Part shown: positions 55,571 to 64,000 of the stretch, in pieces | Numbering within the stretch: position 1 is the stretch's first letter | Layout of the letters: the number at the start of each line of letters is the position of its first letter | DNA from: Spodoptera frugiperda | Taxonomy: Eukaryota > Arthropoda > Insecta > Lepidoptera > Noctuidae | Length of the DNA stretch: 64,000 bases | NCBI RefSeq assembly: GCF_023101765.2 | Contig: NC_064227.1 | Location: 1,798,001 to 1,862,000 of the forward strand | Reading direction: 5' to 3' | Translations under genes and position numbers: made by a program | Notes under the pieces: model-generated | Databases searched by the model: none | Seen by the model: only the letters and a program-made list of their open reading frames with translations | Told to the model about the DNA's origin: nothing

Positions 55571-56658
55571 ATTTATCTAAAAAACTGGACTGAATTTACA
55601 AAATATTTGATTTTTCCCTTGATGTAGGTACTAAATACTAATTTTATGCAAACATTTTAAGCTTCTATGTCTGTTAGAAGTGCCTTATACTTTTGATGAT
55701 CTGTCAGTCAGTGACAAAATTTCGAAACTTTGACGTGTTATAATTCTTAAATTAATGGTTAAAATTTAATGAAAATTCAAATATACCATGTTTGTACAAT
55801 GCCTGCTTAATATCTGAAAATTCAGGCTTCTTGTTTTATCCACAACGAAGTTATAGGCGGTCGAAATTGGCCTGAATGGTTTCGAGAAAAGGATGGTACG
55901 GCCGTGACGCTTTTTTTTTGCTCGACTTAAACAGATAAAAGTATTACTAGATTATAGGTAATTGTTTTGTTACCTACTTACTAACTGTATAAAAAATAAT
56001 TAAAAACAGATTTTAATAATGTAACTACATATTTTTTATGAGTGCAATTCCTAACAGTGATAGTTAGGTGCTGATAATTGGGTTACTCTATGCTAGTAAT
56101 TGGTGGCGATGGTGCCAGTAAATGGTGACAGACCCATTTTTTATTCTTACTTGTCTAAATAATCTTGGATAGAGGTCAATCATGTTTTTCTTTTATTATC
56201 TTCTTCCTTATTAATTAATAATACTATAAAATTTGCCTTAACAGACAAAAGCCTTTTTTTCACAATAATAAATTGGCTTAAATTAGGACTAACTCTTAAA
56301 GTGCTGATAATTGGGTAGTTTACCCTAATTATTTAAAAGTCAAAGTTAAAGCATTTCTTTCAATTAATCCTTAATTAGGCACTTTTGAACCGTCATATTG
56401 AATTGTCCGTCAGTCTGTGAAGTCGTTCTCTTGCAGTCTGTCTGTCAGTGAAACTAGGTAGCTTCTCGTTTCAAAGTGTAGCTTTGAATGGAAAAGAACG
56501 TGCAAGAAACTCCAAAGATACACAGTAGGTGCGAACTATATGTATATAAAATAACTGCTATGAGATTGTATGTATTTATATATCGACTAGGCAATACATT
56601 AGCCGATAAATATTTGTGTAACAGCTGTGAAAATGTGATTTCCAGTCCCCGTCAATCA

Positions 56659-56812
56659 GTACCCTTAGTACGAGTTAGCTTTACGTTGAACGAAAACGAA
56701 ACGAGAGTACTTCGGCGCTCTTATTGGCCGACGCACATGAGCCAACCAATCAGAGCGCCGATGACGCTCCCGTTTCGATGTCGTTAAACGTAAAACAAAC
56801 TCGTACTAAGGC
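56659..56812. mobile_element. MITE, GTACCCTTAG family
   Basis: The ends GTACCCTTAGTACGAGTTAG and CAAACTCGTACTAAGG are inverted. Internal TTCGGCGCTCTTATTGGCC and CCAACCAATCAGAGCGCCG also pair. It is close to 38371-38515. Confidence 0.75.
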
Positions 56813-56999
56813 CTCAGGTCACTCACTTCGCAAAGGAATGAATGATTTATAAACAAAATTGAGTCATCCAGTTTTTTTAGTCCAACGAAACTATCTAAAT
56901 GAATCATTCGTATATAAAAACTTTGTATAAAGTTTGTAATATTATACATTATACGAGTTGGATTGCATGTCTGTTTGTATTCTTGTGCCATGCTTGTGG

Positions 57000-57235
57000 G
57001 AGAGCCATGCTTCGACACGAATGGGCCGGCTCGACCGGAGTGACACCACGGCCTCGCAGAAAACCGACGTGAAACAACGCTTGCGTTGTGTGAGTGAGGT
57101 TACCGGAGGCCCGATTACCGCCTTCCCAATCTTCCCAATCACCGATTCTCCAACAACCCTTCAATTCCTAACCCCCAAAAGGCCGGCAACATACTTTGTA
57201 ATACATCTAGTGTTTCTAATGACCGTGTTACAGAA
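57000..57235 (+). repeat. Family A repeat copy
   Basis: GAGAGCCATGCTTCGACACG, GGAGTGACACCACGGCCTCG, AAACCGACGTGAAACAACGC and AAAGGCCGGCAACATACTTT appear in family order. The last third is truncated after GTGTTTC. Confidence 0.7.
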
Positions 57236-58200
57236 TCACAATGCTAAACTGAGCATGAGTAACATTCTCAAATGTTTGTAACTCAACCAACCACCAACTA
57301 AAAAAAATGTGTTAAAAAAACTGAAATCGATATGAAATCTCATTAATTTGATCGGACAACACGATTTTGTCATCCGGTATGTGTTCGCATGTTTTTTCGC
57401 TGAATCACTGGAAAATAATAGACACGACACGCTGAGATTTGGGCGGGTGCCAATGATCGAAGATTTTGATGTTTTACTGACGGCTAGTGAATGAATTCAT
57501 GGAAACTTGTAATGGATCGAGTTGAAATTTGATCGGTCGGTAAATAATATTAAGTGGTTCAGCTATAAAGCTTCTTTATGTAGTGCACATAGTGGCATAT
57601 AATGCCACATATACAGGGTGTCCCTGAAGTCGACGTCCAACAGGCACCAGATGATCGGCAAGGTTCCAAATGTTATCAGAAAAATATAAAAAAAAATCTA
57701 AGTCCTACAGTTTTTAAATTACAGTGACTTATGTGTTATCCACGAAAAAGTACACCCTGTGCTAGTCTTTTGACTCTTGTTGCTACAAATTTTTATTTTT
57801 TCCTCTGCAGTCTTCCTTACATTATCCTGAATAGTGCTCCAGTAATATGGAATCATAAATTCTTAGCCAACTGCTTTAGATTGGAAAACATTGTTAGTTT
57901 TAGAGGAACCAAATACTCTGAATAAAATGTTCACCTTACTTTAAGTGACTGTACTGAATAAATTATGTATGGCGCTAGTAGTGGCAAATTTCACCAAAGT
58001 TGGCGCATTTAATAAGGATTATAAAATGGTATAGCACTTTGCAAATTATTTCTTAAATTCGACACAAAAAAAGATTTTTCAACGAAACTCCGTTTCGATG
58101 AATTTATTTCAACTTACTAAAAATTCTTCTAGTGTACTCAAATCATACGTTACAACTTCGTATGCACTAGACAACACTTTGCACGCGATTTGTTATCATC

Positions 58201-58497
58201 ATGTTGAAAATCAGCGAGGATCTCTTGTCAAACAACATTGTCTGTCTACTCATGATTTCGCTTGCAGCTTTCGTCGGCAATATTATCGCTAGACGAACTG
58301 GTGTTGTGCATCTAGAGCCATCGTACCCGGGCTTCGGCATTTTAGCTGAGCACTGGCTTTTTTGCGCCGTGTTGATTATTTATTTTTTAAATTATTTTTT
58401 GCTTTACCTGCAATTCCTTGTAACGGTGCAAATAACTCTTTCTCGACAAACTAAAGAATATTTGATGCTTCATCCCGCATTTGATCACAAGGCATGA
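58201..58497 (+). CDS. Unknown small membrane-protein-like ORF in the foldback element
   Basis: 98 codons from an ATG in the left arm to a stop in the spacer. Hydrophobic stretches near residues 13-27 (IVCLLMISLAAFVG) and 53-75 (LFCAVLIIYFLNYFLLY) would make two membrane segments, with a basic spot (ARR) between and an ordinary polar end. I recognise no family. It may be chance, since low-complexity AT-rich DNA gives hydrophobic ORFs. It is worth noting because it is the only ORF crossing the arm/spacer border. Confidence 0.2.
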   Translation: MLKISEDLLSNNIVCLLMISLAAFVGNIIARRTGVVHLEPSYPGFGILAEHWLFCAVLIIYFLNYFLLYLQFLVTVQITLSRQTKEYLMLHPAFDHKA

Positions 58498-58643
58498 ACA
58501 CGTAACTTAATCGGAGGATTCACCCATTCCTTTTTTTTTTTTTTTTTTGATTGGGATATGACGAGTAATTGTGCGTAAGGGCTCAGGTACACCATACCAC
58601 TACCGCGTCGATATGCTGTGTACATGAATCTGCCGCGTCCGTT

Positions 58644-58691
58644 CCTTTTGATTTTACTACACATTTGATAATGTGTAGTAAAATCAAAAGG
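58644..58691. repeat. Perfect 21-bp hairpin in the foldback spacer
   Basis: CCTTTTGATTTTACTACACA(T), a 6-nt loop, and the exact reverse complement. It lies near the centre of the element, with a 17-base T-run upstream (58532-58548). Confidence 0.85.
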
Positions 58692-59635
58692 TGCACTGTG
58701 AACATCATATTGCAATCATTCAATATTATTTAGTGAAACATGATAAACAACATCAGTTCCTCTAGTAAGTCTAGTAATATTGCCGACGAAAGCTGCAAGC
58801 GAAATCATGAGTAGACAGACAATGTTGTTTGACAAGAGATCCTCGCTGATTTTCAACATGATGATAACAAATCGCGTGCAAAGTGTTGTCTAGTGCATAC
58901 GAAGTTGTAACGTATGATTTGAGTACACTAGAAGAATTTTTAGTAAGTTGAAATAAATTCATCGAAACGGAGTTTCGTTGAAAAATCTTTTTTTGTGTCG
59001 AATTTAAGAAATAATTTGCAAAGTGCTATACCATTTTATAATCCTTATTAAATGCGCCAACTTTGGTGAAATTTGCCACTACTAGCGCCATACATAATTT
59101 ATTCAGTACAGTCACTTAAAGTAAGGTGAAAATTTTATTCAGAGTATTTGGTTCTTCTTAAACCAACAATGTTTTCCAATCTAAAGCAGTTGGCTAAGAA
59201 TTTATGATTCCATATTATTGGAGCACTATTCAGGATAATGTAAGGAAGACTGCAGACGAAAAAATAAAGATTTGTAGCAACAAGAGTCAAAAGACTGGCA
59301 CAGGGTGTACTTTTTCTTGGATAACACATAAGTCACTGTAATTTAAAAACTGTAGGACTTAGAATTTTTTTATATTTTTCTGATAACAGATAGAACCTTG
59401 CTGATCATCTAGTGCCCGTTGGACGTCGATTTCAGGGACACCCTGTATAATGTACACACCCACTTTTCACCAGTAACAGAAGGCAAGCTCGTAAGACTAT
59501 TGCCTATTGCCATTGAGTATCAATGTTAGTACTACGTAGTACATTATAACTCAATGGAGCTATGTAGGTTGTATAGCTCCGTCTCTCTTGCACTGCTCAG
59601 TGATCGACCATTCTGACACAATTGTAATAGCAGAC

Positions 59636-59885
59636 TAAGGCCCCTGATGGTAAGCAATTGCCGCCGCACATGGGTGAACGTCCAAAACTCGAGAGGCGTT
59701 ACAAGTGCGTTGTCGGCGTTTTGGAGGGTAGGAATTTAAGGGTTGTTGGGAAATCGGGGATTGGGAAGGGAATTGGGCCTCCGGTAACCTCACTCACACA
59801 ACGTAAGCGTTGTTTCACGTCGGTTTTCTGTGAGGCCGTGGTATTCACTCCGGTCGAGCCGAAGCATGGCTCTCCCACACTTGAA
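59636..59885 (-). repeat. Family A repeat, reverse copy
   Basis: Read in reverse: GAGAGCCATGCTTCGGCTCG, GGAGTG, AACCGACGTGAAACAACGC, GAGTGAGGTTACCGGAGGCC, CGCCGACAACGCACTTGTAA, GATTGCTTACCATCAGGGG. It is nearly full length. Confidence 0.7.
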
Positions 59886-60354
59886 ATTAAAATATTAGTA
59901 TAGGCAATGAGTTATAAATCACATAATGATAATAAATGACATGTAATATTTACTAGTTACAACATCATTACATTTTATTATTTCCTCTTATATAATTGCA
60001 TTCAGGCATTTCTTGCAATATTTTTGATGGTTTAACTACATCATCGTTGAAAATTAGGTATGTAAGTGTAAATAAAATAAATTTAATTCAAAGTCACAAT
60101 TTAAATGATTTACGATACGTTTATGTATCATTTAGTATTAATGTAATGGCTTAATTTGTTTTATGAAGTGTATGTACATTATGTACCTACTTATATACAT
60201 TATGAATACTATCGCATGTGGTTTATCCATCTCGTCGTGCAATTTCTACTTGGACTCTCTCTGGCTATCCTGCAACTATGAATTCGACCGCGGTCGAGTT
60301 CTCGCTCGTCATCGATTGAATTCACTTCGATCTTTCAAATTTACAGAATATCTA

Positions 60355-60470
60355 GCTACCGGGACTTCAGACCAACGGAATGGTTTTTGGACAGTAAGAG
60401 TCTGATACCCCGTCTCGCCTCACCCAAGGCGGGAACAGTTGCTGGATGATTTTCTCCCCTAAAAAAAGGG
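60355..60470 (+). repeat. R1-tail-like dispersed repeat
   Basis: It carries AATGGTTTTTGGACAGTAAG, CGCCTCACCCAAGGCGGGAA and GATGATTTTCTCCCC plus an A-run. Confidence 0.6.
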
Positions 60471-60880
60471 GTGCCTTTTGAATGCTGGTCGTTCGCTTCC
60501 GATTCGTCAATAGTGGACGTCTTGTTTCTGTTATGATGATGATGATGATCAATAGAAGTAACAAATGATTACTATGAAGTTTCACAATACATGTTACGGT
60601 TTGTCTCTCAATTGTTTAACCCTAAAATTAAAAAGGAAATAAACTTAATCCATCCATAGTTAGTCCTCACAAAACCAACGAGGTAGTCAATTATTTTAAT
60701 AACTTAAACGTTCGGTTAATTATTGGTAGTCCAATTAAAAATACTACTTTAAACATTTCTTGGTAACATACTTGTTAATAATTCAGTTTGATTATTCAAT
60801 TTAAAAAGAAATAAGTACTTATTTAAACTAGACTTGTCTTTTGACATTGCCTCATAATTCGACTGTGTCCTTTACCTGTT

Positions 60881-61050
60881 CGCGTTCGGCGCTTTAATTG
60901 GTTGGTTTATTAGAGCCGGCCAATCAGAGCGCCGAACGCGCTCTTGTTTCGTTTACTTTAAACGAAAAGCAAACTCGTACTAAGGGTACTTACTGATTGG
61001 TTGGTTTATTCGAACTGGCCAATCAGAGTACCGAACATGCGTTTGTAGAA
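60881..61050. repeat. MITE fragments, GTACCCTTAG family
   Basis: 60881-60990 preserves the centre and right end (GTTCGGCGCTTTAATTGG to AAACTCGTACTAAGGGTACT). 60991-61050 repeats part of the centre (TTGGTTGGTTTATTCGAACT, GGCCAATCAGAG), as if two copies were joined. Confidence 0.6.
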
Positions 61051-61299
61051 ATACGTGTTCATTATTGCGCTTGATATGTGGGTATCTCAGATTTTACAAT
61101 GTCAATGTCAGTTACATCGGATACATGTTTTGTTCCATACAAACGTCATGAAATATTTTTTATTATACATTTTTATGAAAACATTATCATTTACTTTTTC
61201 CTTCGAATAAATTAGGAATTAATAAAAAAAAAGTCGTTATTATAGTCTTTTGTCGTCTTTCAGCGAACTCTTAAGGTTAAGTTTTTATAACATTACACA

Positions 61300-61560
61300 G
61301 CCTCACAGGAAACCGACGTGAAACAACGCTTGCGTAGTGTTCCGTTGTGTGAGTGACGTTCCAGAGGCCCAATTACTCCCCTTACCAATCTTCCCAATTC
61401 CCGATTCCTCAACAACCTTTAAATTCTTAACCCGGCCGGTAAAGAACTTGTCACGCCTAAGGTGTTTCGGTTGTCCATGGTCGGCGGCGATTGCTTGCCA
61501 TGCGAACAGACGGATCACGGATCACCTGATCTGTCTGCTCGCTATTTATACCATAAAAAA
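61300..61560 (+). repeat. Family A repeat copy upstream of the receptor gene
   Basis: It runs from CCTCACAGGAAACCGACGTG to a TCCATGGTCGGCGGCGATTG tail and ATACCATAAAAAATAAAA. It ends about 160 bp before the receptor start codon, so it may lie in the receptor's promoter. Confidence 0.7.
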
Positions 61561-61719
61561 TAAAAATATGTTAGCTTTAGACTGAGTTTAAAATAAATGA
61601 CCAACCCCTTAACACAAACTGAAAATTACCCTTTAACCTAATAATTAACGATAAAATTTCACAATAAATAACCCGTTGCCATCAGAATTTGCACATTTCA
61701 CACAAACTCAAAGTCCAAA

Positions 61720-64000
61720 ATGGAATTCAATTTCGAAAAATCGTTTCAAATATTTCTAACGCCCATGAAACTAATGCGCACCCACCCAAAAATTGACAAG
61801 AACTTCAAATGGTTCATTCAATACTGTTTCTTTCATTTACCGTTCACTATTCATTACATAATTATAACTTACAACTCCTATTTGAACGCAAAGAACAACA
61901 ATTTTTCTGCAGCCTGCAAAAATGGCATCATCAGCCTAACTTTCCTCGGAATCTGGTTAAACAACATGATCATGCTTTGGCATAAGGATGCGATGAACAG
62001 ACTCTTGGACTTGATGGCAGAAGACTACAAAATGGCCGCTAAATTGTCTAAAGAAGAACAGGAGATCTTCAAAAGATATGACTTAAAGAAGACTCTCGTT
62101 TGCAAAGTCTGGTTGGTCGTATACATTATATCGTTTCTTCTCTTCTGTGTCAAGGCTATTGTGATGATGGTCTATTATCTTCTTATTGGAGAGCCTAGAC
62201 TAGTGCATTTATATGACCTGGTCTACCCAGATGTAATCGAGAGAAGGAAGGGAGAGTTCTTCATGTTCATACTTATAACAGTCTTCATATTCTCTTACGG
62301 TCTTTATGCTGGGTTGGTATACATGAGTTTTCTTCCTTGTGGGCCTGTGTTCATGCTGCACGCGTGCGGTCACTTGGAGATGGTCAAAAGACGCACGGAA
62401 ATTCTTTTTGATGGAGACGAAGAAGACATAAATGAAAGGTTGAGAGAAATTGTGCTAATTCTTCAGTATACATACAAGTTAGTATTTTTCTATTCTTATT
62501 TGAAATGGTGATAGAATTTTTAACACAAATATCAATCACTCTATTTTCTAAGATTTTTTTGATATACACAAATTCATATTCGAACCAGTATTTCTGGAGA
62601 TATCCCAAAAGGCCGACAACGCACCGGTAACGCCTCTGGTGTTTCGGGTGTCCAAAGACGGCGCCGATTGCTCACCATCAGGTGATCCATACGCTCGTAT
62701 ACCGGCTTATACCATTAAAAAATGGAAAGACTCTAAGACAGAGATATAATCATATTCTAACCTTCAGGCATTAAATCGACTTCTAGACCGTTTGAAGTGA
62801 GGATAGTCAAAAAGTCATATTGTTGGTTTATCTTGACATGTCTTTGATAAACCTTGCCCAAAACTTACAGATTCGTTGGCATAGTGAACGATTGTTTCAA
62901 AGTATTTTACGAAGCCACATTAAAACTATCCGCCGTATCCCTTCCAGTCACCTTCTACTCATTGCTTGAGGTAAGTGTCAAGAAATTAAATACATAAAAT
63001 ACATAATAACTAAGTAATTGTATTTTAAACTAAACTTAATAGTTGTAAATGGTGTCCAAGATCGTCTGCTCTTTTTCCCCGCTATCTTCTATACTGATGA
63101 TAAATCTGTAGAGAGTTCAATTATGTACATGATGTGGTTAGTGATGACTGATACCAAAAATGCAATCAGTAAATTTTTTGTCTGTCTGTGTGTATGTTCT
63201 CTATAGAAGCAAAAACCACTCGACGGATTTTAACGAAACTTAATACAATTTATTATTCTTCATACTTCTGGCCAGGCTATAGTATCGCAGCGTGATGTTT
63301 TATAGCCTGCCTAAAATATTCTATTCGAACCAGTAGTTCCGTAGATTAGTGCATTCAAACAATCAAATCAACAAAACTGAAGGGTATCTGTATAATATAG
63401 GCAGAATCACCAACTTCTTTGAAATGTATTATACTCTTTTAGGGTCTCCAACGTGGATTATTAAGTTTGGAATTTGCATCATTTATCCTGAGTGGTATGG
63501 CGCTCAGCAGTGCCCCATGTTACTTCAGCGATATGTTGATGGCTAAGGTAATTGTGATAGTTATTATTACCATCATCTTGTATACCATCGTGTATCAGTA
63601 TCCTTAGTATGACTTTGATTTACGTTTAAAGTAATCGAAATGGGAGCGCGTTTGGCACTCTGATTGGCCTGGTCGAATAAACCAACCAATCATCGATCAT
63701 CATCCTCTCGATGAAGTGTAATCATTATTTTAAATTTTCATCTAGATATACTTGTCAGGATTTGGGATTAATGATCTATAGAAACTAAAAAATAAACAAT
63801 AAGAATTATTCGTCATTAAAAAAGATAGGTAAGTAGTATGTTGTCGATATTTTGAGAAATATCAGCAGTAGACTTGTATTTTTACATATTTTTTACGTTT
63901 AGAATACTTGATGTCTTCTGGCATAACAAATTAATCCTCAGGGAGAAGAAGTGCGACTAGCGCTGTACTCGTGCGGCTGGGAGTGTGAGTACAACCGGCG
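61720..64000 (+). CDS. Insect odorant receptor (7tm_6), 3' end outside window
   Basis: Exons 61720-62477, 62871-62970, 63443-63547 and 63942 to the window end join in frame (phases 2, 0, 0), giving about 340 residues. ORs of this family are usually about 380-430, so one or more exons are missing. Membrane segments: about residues 31-51, 69-87, 127-156 and 180-213 in exon 1, then exon 2 (KFVGIVNDCFKVFYEA, LSAVSLPVTFYSLLE), exon 3 (LQRGLLSLEFASFILSGM, APCYFSDMLM) and exon 4, which starts the family's C-terminal signature (GEEVRLALYSCGWE, W and Y positions kept). Ligand-gated cation channel subunits of this family work with the co-receptor Orco in antennal neurons. No frameshift or stop is seen, so it looks intact. 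Confidence 0.92.
62607..62725 (+). repeat. Family A 3' part in receptor intron 1
   Basis: AAAAGGCCGACAACGCACCG, GGTGTTTCGGGTGTCCAAAG, GATTGCTCACCATCAGGTGA and ACCGGCTTATACCATTAAAA appear in order. Confidence 0.65.
63598..63695 (+). repeat. MITE fragment in receptor intron 3
   Basis: GTATCCTTAGTATGACTTTG, TTTGGCACTCTGATTGGCC and AATAAACCAACCAATCATC are diverged words of the GTACCCTTAG family. The right end is lost. Confidence 0.5.

Larger units (their letters stand above)
54161..56327. mobile_element. Terminal-inverted-repeat element B with ATAATTGGG iterons
   Basis: The left end (GTAAACCAACTACCCAATTG) and right end (TGATAATTGGGTAGTTTACC) are inverted relatives. The word CTGATAATTGG or its complement recurs inside both ends (54190-54210, 54760-54800, 56070-56120, 56302), with TGGTGGCGATGGTGCCAGT near 56100. 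The interior, about 2.1 kb, is AT-rich with no transposase, and has strong hairpins (54541-54584, 55439-55570). No clear target duplication. Confidence 0.6.
57614..59445. mobile_element. Foldback element with ~670-bp inverted arms
   Basis: The left arm 57614-58285 and right arm 58775-59445 are reverse complements over about 670 bp with only a few percent difference. They start CAGGGTGTCCCTGAA and end CAGGGACACCCTG. The spacer is 58286-58774. TATA stands on both sides, so the duplication is TA (with TACAGGG ends) or TATA. Long arms, no transposase and a clean insertion into a SINE indicate a non-autonomous DNA element. The superfamily is undetermined. Confidence 0.85.
57560..59490 (-). repeat. 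Old SINE split by the foldback element
   Basis: 57565-57613 (GTGCACATAGTGGCATATAA) and 59446-59485 (GTACACACCCACTTTTCACC) are the two halves of a reverse copy of the SINE seen at 2135-2260. The 1.83-kb foldback sits between them. Confidence 0.6.

Overview
The window is insect nuclear DNA, most likely from a moth or butterfly. The support is AT-rich sequence, GT-AG introns in every host gene, many short interspersed repeats of the kinds seen in Lepidoptera (heads with CCGCGACTTCGTCCGCG, RTE tails with CATCATCATCAG), and an insect-type odorant receptor. No species can be named from the sequence.

Layout. (1) 209-1707, + strand: the last three exons of an S1-family serine protease; the exon carrying the catalytic His lies left of the window. 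(2) 7277-27939, - strand: a complete 21-exon gene for a MAGI-type scaffold protein (two WW and four PDZ domains, 1061 residues). I reconstructed it exon by exon, and every junction keeps frame from ATG to TGA. Its introns are packed with transposon debris. (3) 27940-43718: about 16 kb with no coding gene that I can support. It holds many small repeats, a 1-kb terminal-inverted-repeat element, a pogo/Tigger-like miniature element and one CpG-rich promoter-like patch at about 36.2-36.4 kb. (4) 43719-49356, - strand: a nearly full-length but broken Ty3/Gypsy LTR retrotransposon with both LTRs, a tRNA-Leu-type primer site, gag, and pol split by a frameshift. An intron-like interruption separates pol from an acidic C-terminal tail. 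(5) 49906-52419: a hAT-like element with an 8-bp target duplication, filled by jockey-like and RTE-like reverse transcriptase fragments. (6) 52.9-61.6 kb: more repeats, including a second terminal-repeat element related to the one at 32 kb (54161-56327) and a 1.83-kb foldback element with 670-bp arms inserted into an older SINE (57614-59445). (7) 61720-64000, + strand: the first four exons of an odorant receptor, cut off by the window end.

The three host genes (digestive or haemolymph protease, junctional scaffold, chemoreceptor) have no evident functional link; their adjacency is ordinary gene order. The less ordinary material is in the accessory DNA: the foldback element and its membrane-protein-like ORF, the intron-like gap in the retrotransposon, and the two terminal-repeat elements that share terminal design but not interiors. 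In the host genes the outstanding feature is a tryptophan heptad minisatellite inside the MAGI coding sequence. Repeat family names are assigned by eye and are tentative where stated.
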